A DNA stretch of 64,000 bases from JSC-12 sp033764965 (GTDB lineage Bacteria; Cyanobacteriota; Cyanobacteriia; Leptolyngbyales; Leptolyngbyaceae). A model generated the notes under the pieces. The model made no database searches, was not told where the DNA came from, and was given only the letters and a program-made list of their open reading frames with translations. The stretch spans positions 1-64,000 of the forward strand of contig JANRIN010000030.1 in NCBI GenBank assembly GCA_033764965.1, written 5' to 3'. The position numbers and the translations under genes were made by a program. Below, piece after piece: positions 50,197-58,764 of the stretch (position 1 is the stretch's first letter; the number at the start of each line of letters is the position of its first letter).

Positions 50197-52260
50197 ATGC
50201 CAAATCAACTTGCCAGCGCAAAAAGTCTTTATTTACGCAAGCACGCCAACAATCCGATCGATTGGTGGTCGTGGGGTGACGCAGCCCTGGAGAAAGCCCT
50301 GCGAGAAGATAAGCCGATTTTTCTTTCCGTGGGGTATTCCAGTTGCCACTGGTGTACGGTGATGGAAGGGGAGGCATTTTCTGATACGGCGATCGCCGAA
50401 TTCATGAATGCCAATTTTTTACCCATCAAAGTCGATCGAGAAGAACGCCCCGATCTAGACAGCATTTATATGCAATCGCTGCAAATGATGATTGGGCAGG
50501 GCGGCTGGCCCCTCAATATTTTTTTAACCCCTGGTGACTTAGTGCCTTTTTATGGCGGGACATATTTCCCTGTTGAACCCCGCTATGGGCGACCGGGATT
50601 TTTGCAAGTGCTGGAAGGCGTGCGGCGTTTTTATGATCAGGAGAAAGAAAAACTGCGATCGGTCAAAGCGGAAATTCTCAGCAATTTGCAGAACTCAGTG
50701 GTGCTACCCGCCGTAGAAACGATTCCTCGCTCGGTTCTGATCAACGGTTTGGCATACAACACAGGCGTTGTGGCTTCCAAATCGATGGGTGCCAGTTTCC
50801 CGATGATTCCCTATGCCGAAAATGCCTTGCGATCGCGACGCTTTACCAATGAGTCTCGCTACGACCCCCAGGCAGCCAGCACTCAACGCGGCATAGATTT
50901 AGCCCTGGGCGGCATTTTTGATCAGGTGGCAGGCGGATTCCATCGCTACACCGTAGACCCCACCTGGACCGTACCCCATTTTGAGAAGATGCTCTACGAC
51001 AATGGGCAAATTGTGGAATATCTGGCGAATTTGTGGAGTGCTGGCGTGCAAGAACCCGCGTTTGAACGGGCGATCGTGCTAACAGTTGAGTGGCTACAAC
51101 GGGAAATGACGGCACCAGAAGGCTACTTTTACGCCGCGCAAGATGCCGATAGTTTCACGACTCCCGATGAAATTGAGCCAGAGGAGGGAGCCTTTTATGT
51201 CTGGAGTTACACCGAACTGGATGCCGTGTTGTCTGAGGCAGAATTGGCTCAATTAGCAGACCAATTGACCATGACGCAGCAGGGCAACTTTGAAGGCGTT
51301 AACGTGCTTCAGCGACGGCATCCGGGTGTGTTAGATGCCACGATCGAAACAGCCCTGGCTCAACTCTTCCAACTTCGCTACGGCATCGGCAGCGATCGCG
51401 TTGCCCCCTATCCCCCCGCCCGTGATAACCCAGAAGCCAAAGAAACCCTCTGGGCGGGACGCATTCCCCCAGTGACCGACACCAAAATGATCGTCGCCTG
51501 GAATAGCTTGATGATTTCTGGTTTAGCTCGTGCTGCCACCGTATTTCAACAACCCGCCTGGTTAGAGTTAGCAACTAATGCAGCCAATTTCATCTTGAGT
51601 CATCAATGGGTCAACGATCGCTTTCATCGCGTGAATTACAACCATCAACCGGATGTCCTGGCTCAGTCCGAAGACTACGCCTTATTCATCAAAGCCCTCA
51701 TCGATCTGGATCAAGCCTCACTTGTCCACCTACCCATCCACCCACCCACTGACTCGCCCCTCTCTCAAGCAGTTCGCATCCAATCCGAGTTCGACGAATT
51801 CCTTTGGAGTGTGGAACTGGGCGGTTACTACAACACCGATCGCAGCCCGGATTTACTCATCCGAGAACGCAGTTACATGGACAATGCCACGCCTGCCGCC
51901 AACGGCGTAGCAGTGAGTAACTTGGTGCGATTGGCATTACTCACGGAAGATTTGAGTTATTTGGACAAAGCCGAGCAAACCTTGAAAGCCTTTGGTGTAG
52001 TGCTGCAAGAGTCTCCCCAGACAAGCCCCAGCTTATTCGCAGGACTGGATTGGTTTTTGCATCCAACCCTGGTACGGACTTCAGCAGAGGCGATCGCTTC
52101 TCTCTCCGCTCAATACCATCCCACAGTTATATACAAACTCCAGCATGATTTGCCATCGGGATCAGTTGGACTGGTTTGCCAGGGTTTGCTGTGTAAAGCG
52201 CCCTCGCCCAATTTCGACCATCTTTTAGAGCAAATCATCCAGAGCCAAACTCGCCAATAA
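50197..52260 (+). CDS. YyaL-like thioredoxin-domain protein (DUF255)
   Basis: A 687-aa protein with an N-terminal thioredoxin-like domain (about 1-165; SSCHWCTVMEGEAF with CxxC, and GGWPLNIFLTPG) and a C-terminal alpha/alpha-barrel domain (about 200-660; VDPTWTVPHFEKMLYDNGQI, AQDADSFTTPDEIEPEEGAF, MDNATPAANGVAVSNL) like glycosidase/epimerase folds. The family (YyaL, spermatogenesis-associated 20) has no settled function. ATG 50197 fits the family start. It lies 233 nt upstream of the bacteriocin precursors, and a link to them is possible but unproved. Confidence 0.88.
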   Translation: MPNQLASAKSLYLRKHANNPIDWWSWGDAALEKALREDKPIFLSVGYSSCHWCTVMEGEAFSDTAIAEFMNANFLPIKVDREERPDLDSIYMQSLQMMIGQGGWPLNIFLTPGDLVPFYGGTYFPVEPRYGRPGFLQVLEGVRRFYDQEKEKLRSVKAEILSNLQNSVVLPAVETIPRSVLINGLAYNTGVVASKSMGASFPMIPYAENALRSRRFTNESRYDPQAASTQRGIDLALGGIFDQVAGGFHRYTVDPTWTVPHFEKMLYDNGQIVEYLANLWSAGVQEPAFERAIVLTVEWLQREMTAPEGYFYAAQDADSFTTPDEIEPEEGAFYVWSYTELDAVLSEAELAQLADQLTMTQQGNFEGVNVLQRRHPGVLDATIETALAQLFQLRYGIGSDRVAPYPPARDNPEAKETLWAGRIPPVTDTKMIVAWNSLMISGLARAATVFQQPAWLELATNAANFILSHQWVNDRFHRVNYNHQPDVLAQSEDYALFIKALIDLDQASLVHLPIHPPTDSPLSQAVRIQSEFDEFLWSVELGGYYNTDRSPDLLIRERSYMDNATPAANGVAVSNLVRLALLTEDLSYLDKAEQTLKAFGVVLQESPQTSPSLFAGLDWFLHPTLVRTSAEAIASLSAQYHPTVIYKLQHDLPSGSVGLVCQGLLCKAPSPNFDHLLEQIIQSQTRQ

Positions 52261-52493
52261 TATAGCCGTGATGCGTTACGCGATCGCGAACGACACTCTA
52301 CAGTAATGCCAAGTCTTCTGTCGCCAAATTATATACCCCGCAATAAGTACCTGAGTAAGTTCGTTTTTAGTTTGCCTCAAGCATTGCAACACTGCATAAC
52401 ATTGTTCGCTCCAACCGATTATCAGGTGTAGGGCAAAGCTCAAGGCTAAGTTCCTACAGCAAACCCGTTAATCTAAATGATTGAGGTAAACGA

Positions 52494-52784
52494 ATGATGA
52501 CTGAATTTCAAATGGAAACCCTAACCGTTGAAACTGCTTCCCTGTCTCCTATTGCAGTTGAAGCGACTGATTCTGCGGCAATGGTGCAATTGGGCGAGGA
52601 TGAGTTGGATCTTTGTTCTGGGGGTGCCAATAATGCTGGCTCATCCAATAGTGGTTTTTCTCGTAACCGCATGGCAATGACGAAAGGCACTTTTGCGGGA
52701 CCTGAAGGATCTGGCAGTTTCCAAACCGTCATGACTGAAGAGATTGACAGTTTTGCGAACGAAACCTGGGATATTACCCAGTAA
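52494..52784 (+). CDS. CTB-family bacteriocin precursor 1
   Basis: A 96-aa ribosomal peptide precursor. The leader (residues 1-44) is acidic and ends in LGEDELDLCSGG, a double-glycine cleavage site; the core (45-96) is Asn/Ser/Gly-rich, has no Cys and ends in TWDITQ. This matches the CTB family of cyanobacterial bacteriocin-like peptides processed by C39 peptidase transporters. Two Met codons start the frame. No modification enzyme (lanthionine, azoline, radical SAM) is in the locus, so the product may be unmodified. Confidence 0.82.
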   Translation: MMTEFQMETLTVETASLSPIAVEATDSAAMVQLGEDELDLCSGGANNAGSSNSGFSRNRMAMTKGTFAGPEGSGSFQTVMTEEIDSFANETWDITQ

Positions 52785-52943
52785 GCAAGCAGGGTTATTG
52801 ACTGACCAAACGTCCTGAGCTTGTGAGTGCTTTTGCCGATCGCGCATCGTTTCCGCATTTCCTCAACGATTGAGTTGCAATCAATGGTGCGCGATCGCTT
52901 TTTCATCGCAGACCGAAATGATTCGTGAACGCTCAAAGAGTAT

Positions 52944-52984
52944 GTCACTGGTTATTGGTCATTAGTCATTGATCATTGGTTATT
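52944..52984 (+). repeat. Degenerate tandem repeat upstream of precursor 2
   Basis: The run from 52944 repeats the unit TGGTCATT in slightly changed form about five times (GGTTATT, GGTCATT, AGTCATT, GATCATT, GGTTATT). The same family of units recurs at 63544-63582. It ends 9 bases before the precursor 2 start and carries no visible ribosome binding site. Confidence 0.75.
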
Positions 52985-52992
52985 TATCTGCA

Positions 52993-53280
52993 ATGGTTAC
53001 TCCACAGCATTCTGAACCTGCAAACTCACCAATCGTTCCGTTGTCTGAGGCGGAACTGGAAGCAATTTCTGGTGGACTCGTTAATGTTTCTTTCACCGTG
53101 ATGGCGGCTGAAGAAAGTCACGAATTTTCGGCTCAAGAGTTTTCTGGTGATGGCTTTTCCAGCTTGGCAACATCTGGGCAGAGACGGCGATCGTCCTTTG
53201 GCTTGAAATTTTCCGGCACGTTCGAATCAATGGATCACTTTTCTTCCTTCTTCTCCAGATTCACCAGCTTTTTCCGATAG
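52993..53280 (+). CDS. CTB-family bacteriocin precursor 2
   Basis: A 95-aa precursor with leader ending LSEAELEAISGG (residues 17-28), a canonical double-glycine signal. The 67-residue core holds GQRRRSSFGLKFSGTF and ends in a Phe/Ser-rich tail FSSFFSRFTSFFR that could be amphipathic and membrane-active. No Cys in the core. ATG 52993 was chosen over an in-frame start 24 nt earlier inside a tandem repeat. The peptide is encoded between precursor 1 and the export genes and is their probable cargo. Confidence 0.82.
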   Translation: MVTPQHSEPANSPIVPLSEAELEAISGGLVNVSFTVMAAEESHEFSAQEFSGDGFSSLATSGQRRRSSFGLKFSGTFESMDHFSSFFSRFTSFFR

Positions 53281-53313
53281 ACCTTAAACTTCCACTTTGG
53301 AGCACCTATCATT

Positions 53314-53754
53314 ATGGCTAATCGCTCAACCAAGAACGAGAGCTTCTTCCTTCCCACCATTTCTGACCTCAAATCGGCTCAAAGTGCTGCCCGTCAGGGA
53401 ACAGCCGTGTGTATTTTGATCATTGTGTTTAGTTTAGTTGTAGCTGGGATTTCCAGCTCAACTACGGGTACACCGCCCTCTCAGTGGTTGATCGCCGCAC
53501 TGTTAATTTATGGCGTGATTGCCGTCATGATTTACCGGATGTCGCGAGTCGCAGCGATCGCCGGATTGGTTCTTTATATGGGCGATCGCCTGGTGCTATT
53601 TGCTCAACAAGGGATTTCTGTTAGCGCCGCGATCGCGATTCTATTTGTGTTTGCATTCATCAATGCCATTCGAGGCACTTTTGCATATCACCGCTTGCGT
53701 CAAGAGCGCAGTGAAGCTTTGCAAGAGCCAGATATGACCTCCAATTTGAAATGA
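53314..53754 (+). CDS. Small membrane protein in bacteriocin locus
   Basis: A 146-aa protein with four hydrophobic helices (TAVCILIIVFSLVVAGISS, WLIAALLIYGVIAVMIYRM, VAAIAGLVLYMGDRLVLFA, SVSAAIAILFVFAFINAIR) and a polar tail. No family recognised. It lies 33 nt after precursor 2 and 35 nt before the cNMP-domain gene, so it is in the operon. Position suggests immunity or export assistance, but nothing in the sequence proves this. Confidence 0.75.
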   Translation: MANRSTKNESFFLPTISDLKSAQSAARQGTAVCILIIVFSLVVAGISSSTTGTPPSQWLIAALLIYGVIAVMIYRMSRVAAIAGLVLYMGDRLVLFAQQGISVSAAIAILFVFAFINAIRGTFAYHRLRQERSEALQEPDMTSNLK

Positions 53755-53789
53755 TTAAAAACTTGTCCTAAAACTACCCAAAAGCCCCT

Positions 53790-54839
53790 ATGGAATCTCT
53801 GTTGTTTCAAGTATTAAGTCATGCCGATCTTGATTGGTTCCAGTATTCTGGCAAGGTGCAAGAGCGTTTACCCAATGAAGATCTCGTTCAAAGTAAAGCA
53901 CATCAAGTGTACCTGCTGCTGGAAGGAATACTCACGATCGCGCTGCCGCACCAGGACAAATCTACCTTGCAAGAACTCACTCAACTCCATGCAGGTAGTT
54001 TTATTGGATCTATTCCCAGGCTAGAAACAGTTTCGTCTGCTGCCACGATGCAAGCCCAAGCACCCTGCCAAATCCTCGCGATCGATGCGGCTCAACTGGC
54101 AGACAAATTGACTCAAGATCCAGGCTTTGCGGCTCGGTTTTACCATCTTCAAGCGATCGGGCTGATGCAACAGCTTCAAACTTTGATGCAGCAATTTGAT
54201 TTGCATCCAGCCATTTTGTATCAAATCAACGTTAAAGAAGCCTCCAACCTGTTTGCCGAGCTTCAGGATACCCATTTGGATTGGTTAACGGCGGTCGGGC
54301 AGCGGCAACAGTTACCCGGTGAGTGTATCGTGCAGCCCGCCTATCGCCCGCTGGAGGCATTGCAAATTGTTTTGGATGGAGCCTTGAGCATTAGTACACC
54401 CAGCGCAGTTTCTAGTACTTTGCTTCCTGCCTTCCTGCCCAAAACTGACAGCACTCAGGAGTTTGTTCGGATTGGGCGGGGAGATGTCTTTGGAGAAATG
54501 CGCTTAATTCAGTTTCACTCAGATTTCATCCCCATGCAAACGATGCAAGTGAAGACCGTACGAGATGCGGAAATTCTATCCATTCCCCACTGGCGTATCC
54601 TTTCCAAATTGCTGCATGATCTTGAATTTGCTGTGCATTTCTACCGAGTTTTAGCCGTATTGCTGGCTGGTAAATATCAAACAATGCTGACGAAATTGGG
54701 TTTCATCACGCAATTAGACAATCAGGAGTCAAGCAACGATCGGGTACTGGCAAACGTTGCGCGAGCAGAATCTAACTTTGAGTGGGTGGTGCAACGAGTT
54801 CAAACTAAAGTTGTTGTGGGGCGAAGCATTCAATGGTAG
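53790..54839 (+). CDS. Double cNMP-binding-domain protein of bacteriocin export locus
   Basis: A 349-aa soluble protein with two cyclic-nucleotide-binding-like beta-barrels: residues about 5-110 (VYLLLEGILTIALP, LHAGSFIGSI) and 165-290 (LQIVLDGALSIST, IGRGDVFGEMRLIQF). There is no DNA-binding domain, so it is not a CRP-type regulator. The second transporter in this locus has a similar N-terminal part, so this may be a transporter-regulating subunit. Its stop overlaps the adaptor gene start by seven bases, implying coupled translation. Confidence 0.72.
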   Translation: MESLLFQVLSHADLDWFQYSGKVQERLPNEDLVQSKAHQVYLLLEGILTIALPHQDKSTLQELTQLHAGSFIGSIPRLETVSSAATMQAQAPCQILAIDAAQLADKLTQDPGFAARFYHLQAIGLMQQLQTLMQQFDLHPAILYQINVKEASNLFAELQDTHLDWLTAVGQRQQLPGECIVQPAYRPLEALQIVLDGALSISTPSAVSSTLLPAFLPKTDSTQEFVRIGRGDVFGEMRLIQFHSDFIPMQTMQVKTVRDAEILSIPHWRILSKLLHDLEFAVHFYRVLAVLLAGKYQTMLTKLGFITQLDNQESSNDRVLANVARAESNFEWVVQRVQTKVVVGRSIQW

Positions 54840-56344
54840 TTCAAATAGAAAATCAATCTGTCAGTCTTTCTAACTCAACGTCTAAGCAGAATCAAAAAAC
54901 GATTAAGCAACAGTTATTTCGTCAACAAGCACTGGAACAATCTGCCTCGCCAGAACAACTCGATCTTCCGATTCAGATTATCAATTCCAAGCGCTGGTTA
55001 TCCTTGCTGGCTTTGGGAACGTTGGTAACAACCGGATTGGGATGGAGTGTCTTTGGTCGAATTCCCATTACTGTAACGGGTAAAGGAGTTTTAACCTATC
55101 CCAGCCAGATCAAAAATGTGCAAAGTCCGGGCACGGGGCGAGTAGCTAAAGTGGCAGTCAAGGTGGGCGATCGCGTCACAAAAGGACAATCCTTAGCCAC
55201 GTTAGATCAATCTGAACTGAAGCAACAACTGGAACTGGCTCGTAATCAATTGAATCAATTACAGGCACAGGATCAGGCAGCAAAGCTGGCTCAACTGCAA
55301 CGGGAAAATCTGGAACGAACAGCGATCGCGAAACAGCGTCAAACCATTCAGCAAGATTTGCAAACCGTGCAACCCATGACTCCCGAACTAAACACGAGAG
55401 GAGTAGATGCGATTCAACAGGAGCGCAGGCTGTTGCAAGAACGACTTGTGAAACTGCGTCAACAAGCCATTGAATACGACAAAATTTGGAACCGACTGAG
55501 TGAACTCGCCAGCACAGGGGGGTATCCTCAAAATTCACTGATTAAGGATAAGCAAGAGTATCTGGTCAAGCCTCAAACCGATATCCTGGCAGTGGAAGCG
55601 CAATTGAAACAACTGGATGCCAAAGAAGCCACTGCCCGCCAGGAATACCTGAAGAATGTCAACAAGGTCAACGAGCTTCAGGCTCAACTGCAAGAGTTGG
55701 AAAGCAAATCTGCCAGCACTGCCGAGCAAGATTTAGCGGCATCCACCCAACGCCTGAAGGAGATTCAGGAAACAAAAGACGCGATCGCGCAGCTAGAACT
55801 CCAGCTACAACAAAGCACCCAAATTGTGAGTGAATTCGAGGGTTATGTGCGAGAACTGAACATCAGTCCGGGGCAGCGGATTGATGCAGGAGATGCTGTG
55901 GGAGTGGTTGCTGCCAATCAGCCCAATTCCCAACTGGAAGGAGTCACTTTCCTGCCCGTGGAGGAGGGGAAAAAGCTGGATGAGGCGAAGGTGAAACGGG
56001 GCGTGAAGGTGCAGATTACGCCGACGATCGTCAAACGAGAAGAATATGGTGGCATTTGGGGAGAGGTTACGAAGGTGTCTCAAGCTGCCATTACGCAAGA
56101 AGGAGCGGTGCATCTGGTGGGAAATCCAGCCGTTTTACCAACGCTAATGGAGCAAGGAAAGGCGTATATTGTGGTCTTTTCTAAGCTGGAACCAAATGCT
56201 GATACAGGCAAGTACCGCTGGACATCCTCAAACGGTCCCGATCAAGCAATTACCGATGGCACAACGACAACGGTGAATATCACGATCGAAGAACGCGCTC
56301 CCATTTCCTACGTCATTCCACTTCTGAAATCCTTAGTGCAATAA
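54833..56344 (+). CDS. HlyD-type adaptor of NHLP bacteriocin exporter
   Basis: A 503-aa membrane-fusion protein with one N-terminal helix (residues about 55-72, LLALGTLVTTGLGWSVFG), a biotinyl-lipoyl-like half (VQSPGTGRVAKVAVKVGDRV), a long coiled-coil hairpin (about 120-330) and the returning lipoyl half and beta-barrel (GYVRELNISPGQRIDAGDAV). It is the NHLP/NHLM bacteriocin secretion type. It bridges the inner membrane transporter to the outer layers. Its stop shares a base with the next start (TAATG). Confidence 0.88.
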   Translation: MVVQIENQSVSLSNSTSKQNQKTIKQQLFRQQALEQSASPEQLDLPIQIINSKRWLSLLALGTLVTTGLGWSVFGRIPITVTGKGVLTYPSQIKNVQSPGTGRVAKVAVKVGDRVTKGQSLATLDQSELKQQLELARNQLNQLQAQDQAAKLAQLQRENLERTAIAKQRQTIQQDLQTVQPMTPELNTRGVDAIQQERRLLQERLVKLRQQAIEYDKIWNRLSELASTGGYPQNSLIKDKQEYLVKPQTDILAVEAQLKQLDAKEATARQEYLKNVNKVNELQAQLQELESKSASTAEQDLAASTQRLKEIQETKDAIAQLELQLQQSTQIVSEFEGYVRELNISPGQRIDAGDAVGVVAANQPNSQLEGVTFLPVEEGKKLDEAKVKRGVKVQITPTIVKREEYGGIWGEVTKVSQAAITQEGAVHLVGNPAVLPTLMEQGKAYIVVFSKLEPNADTGKYRWTSSNGPDQAITDGTTTTVNITIEERAPISYVIPLLKSLVQ

Positions 56345-58638
56345 TGATGTTTAATCTTGTTCTTCCCAGCATTTCATTTCAAGTCGCTCATGAGTCAAAA
56401 TTAGTTGAATTTTGGCAAAAAGTTGCTGATGCGTTGAAAGATCCATTTCTCCGACGCAAAGCCATTCGACGCACACCAACCGTTTTGCAGATGGAAGCGG
56501 TAGAGTGTGGCGCGGCTTCTCTCACCATGATTTTGGGCTACCACAACTACATCGCTTCCCTGGCAGAACTACGCCAAGCCTGCGGGGTTTCCCGTGATGG
56601 CAGCAAAGCTTCCAATGTGTTGAATGCAGGTCGCCTTTACAAACTGGATGCCAAAGGCTTTAAGGCGGATATTGCCGCCCTGCAACAGCTAGAACCGCCC
56701 TTCATCGTGTACTGGAACTTTAATCACTTTCTGGTGGTCGAAGGGTTTTACCACGATCGCGCCTACCTGAACGATCCCGCCACCGGACCTCGTAGTGTCT
56801 CCCTGGCAGAATTCAGTGAGTCTTTTACCGGCGTGGTGCTGACGTTCACCCCAGGGGCAGAATTCCAACCCGGAGGGGAAAAGCCCAGCGTCAAGCGATC
56901 GCTGTGGGCAAGGCTGAAAAGCTCGGTCGGTTCCCTTGGATTTTGTATCGCAGTTGGTTTTCTACTGGTGCTTCCAGGCTTGGCGACACCTGCATTTTCT
57001 CAAGTTTTTATTGATCAAGTGTTGTTGCAAAGTCGGCAAGATTGGCTGCGTCCGCTCATTCTCGCCATGATTGTGACGGCAGTGATCACTGGATTGCTTA
57101 AGCGGATGCAATTACAAGTGCTACGGCAATTGAAAGTAAAACTCTCAGTGTCCATGTCTAGCCGCTTTCTCAGGCATTTGCTCTATTTACCTGTGAGCTT
57201 TTATGATCAACGTTTTGCTGGAGAAATCAGTAACCGCACCCAATTAAACGATCGCCTTGCTCAACTGCTATCGGGTCAATTGGCAACCACGGTCATTTCC
57301 AGTGTGATGGTGATTTTTTACGCCGCTGTCATGTGGATGTATGACTGGGTGCTGACCCTGATTGGCATTAGTTTTGTCACCCTCAACATCATCACGTTGC
57401 AATTGGGGGCAAGACAGCGATCGGATACCAATATGCGGCTGATGCAGGTGCAGGGCAAAGCCGATGGACAAGCGATCGCCGGGTTGCAAAACATGGAAAC
57501 CCTCAAAGCCTCCGGTGCTGAATCTGACTTCTTTACCCGCTGGGCAGGCTACTACGCCAAAGCCGTCAACGCCCGTCAGGACATGGAATCACTGAATCAG
57601 CGTATGAGTGTTTTACCTACGCTACTGTCTAGTCTAAGTGTGATGCTGTTGCTAGTTGTGGGTGGATTTCGAGTCATGGATGGTGCATTAACCATTGGTA
57701 AGCTGATTGCCTTTCAATCCTTAATGCAACAGTTTATGCAACCTGTAGGACAAATCGTGCAATTAGGCGGCGATTTTCAGGAGTTAACCGGAAACTTGGC
57801 GCGTCTGGATGACGTGTTGAAAAACGAAATTGATCCCCTGGTCAAACTGCAATTAGCCAGCCCAACCGATTTGCGATCGTCCAATCTGACCCAACCCAAG
57901 CTAGAAGGCTATTTAGAAATTCGCAACCTCACCTTTGGCTACAATCGCACCGCTCCACCCCTGATCGAAAATTTCAGTGTATTCCTCAAACCCGGACAGC
58001 GAGTGGCTTTAGTAGGAGGAAGCGGGTCTGGTAAATCCACGATCGCTAAGTTGGTAGCAGGCTTATATGAACCCTGGGCGGGTGAAATTTTGTTTGATGG
58101 CAAGCGACGAGCAGAAATTCCGCGATCGGTGCTGGTCAACTCGTTGGCAATGGTTGAGCAAGATGTTTTACTCTTCTCTGGTGCCGTGCGAGATAATTTG
58201 ACGCTTTGGGATCCGACCATTCCAGACCACAACCTCATGCAAGCCTGTCAGGATGCGCTCATTCATGATGTGATCATGGCATTGCCAGGAAGCTACAATG
58301 CCGATTTGCTTGAAGGTGCGACAAACTTGAGTGGCGGTCAGCGCCAGCGGATGGAAATTGCCCGCACGTTAGTCAACAATCCTTCCATTCTGCTCATGGA
58401 CGAGGCGACCAGCGCCCTAGATACGGAAAGTGAACGCATGATTAGTGAAAATTTGCGGTTGCGTGGTTGTACCTGTTTAATTGTGGCGCATCGTCTCAGC
58501 ACCATCCGCGACTGCGATGAAATTATTGTATTAGAGCGAGGAAAAGTAGTCCAGCGGGGTAGCCATGACCAACTTCGTCACCAATCTGGACATTATCTAG
58601 ACTTAATCCGCAGTGAAGGCGGCTCTCTGGAAGCATGA
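56344..58638 (+). CDS. Peptidase-ABC transporter of bacteriocin export (C39 type)
   Basis: A 764-aa fusion: C39 peptidase (about 44-165), six-helix ABC membrane domain (about 190-480) and ATPase (about 525-750). The peptidase triad is intact: Cys55 in EAVECGAASL, His128 in FNHFLVVEG and Asp144 in LNDPATGPR. Walker A is GGSGSGKST (about 558-566), signature LSGGQRQRME, Walker B ILLMDEATSALD. It should cut precursor leaders after Gly-Gly and export the cores, using the two peptides encoded upstream. Confidence 0.93.
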   Translation: MMFNLVLPSISFQVAHESKLVEFWQKVADALKDPFLRRKAIRRTPTVLQMEAVECGAASLTMILGYHNYIASLAELRQACGVSRDGSKASNVLNAGRLYKLDAKGFKADIAALQQLEPPFIVYWNFNHFLVVEGFYHDRAYLNDPATGPRSVSLAEFSESFTGVVLTFTPGAEFQPGGEKPSVKRSLWARLKSSVGSLGFCIAVGFLLVLPGLATPAFSQVFIDQVLLQSRQDWLRPLILAMIVTAVITGLLKRMQLQVLRQLKVKLSVSMSSRFLRHLLYLPVSFYDQRFAGEISNRTQLNDRLAQLLSGQLATTVISSVMVIFYAAVMWMYDWVLTLIGISFVTLNIITLQLGARQRSDTNMRLMQVQGKADGQAIAGLQNMETLKASGAESDFFTRWAGYYAKAVNARQDMESLNQRMSVLPTLLSSLSVMLLLVVGGFRVMDGALTIGKLIAFQSLMQQFMQPVGQIVQLGGDFQELTGNLARLDDVLKNEIDPLVKLQLASPTDLRSSNLTQPKLEGYLEIRNLTFGYNRTAPPLIENFSVFLKPGQRVALVGGSGSGKSTIAKLVAGLYEPWAGEILFDGKRRAEIPRSVLVNSLAMVEQDVLLFSGAVRDNLTLWDPTIPDHNLMQACQDALIHDVIMALPGSYNADLLEGATNLSGGQRQRMEIARTLVNNPSILLMDEATSALDTESERMISENLRLRGCTCLIVAHRLSTIRDCDEIIVLERGKVVQRGSHDQLRHQSGHYLDLIRSEGGSLEA

Positions 58639-58661
58639 ATTGAAACGAACGTCCTATGGCT

Positions 58662-58680
58662 TCCCCCTTAATAAGGGGGA
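58662..58680. repeat. Perfect palindrome between the two transporter genes
   Basis: TCCCCCTTA (58662-58670) and TAAGGGGGA (58672-58680) are perfect 9-bp inverted arms with one base between, followed by ATGAGGGGGATC. This sequence type is a frequent dispersed palindrome in cyanobacterial genomes. It is placed between the two transporter genes without a T-run, so it is not a terminator. Confidence 0.75.
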
Positions 58681-58764
58681 ATGAGGGGGATCGGTGCAAG
58701 GAATGTGCCCCTATTACTGTTTAAATCGGTATCAAACTCAATCTCATTCAATTCAAAAGACTCC

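Noticed and set aside
52508..52948. 146-codon minus-strand frame across precursor 1
   Set aside because: Overlaps the double-glycine precursor, which has clear family features; the antisense product has none.
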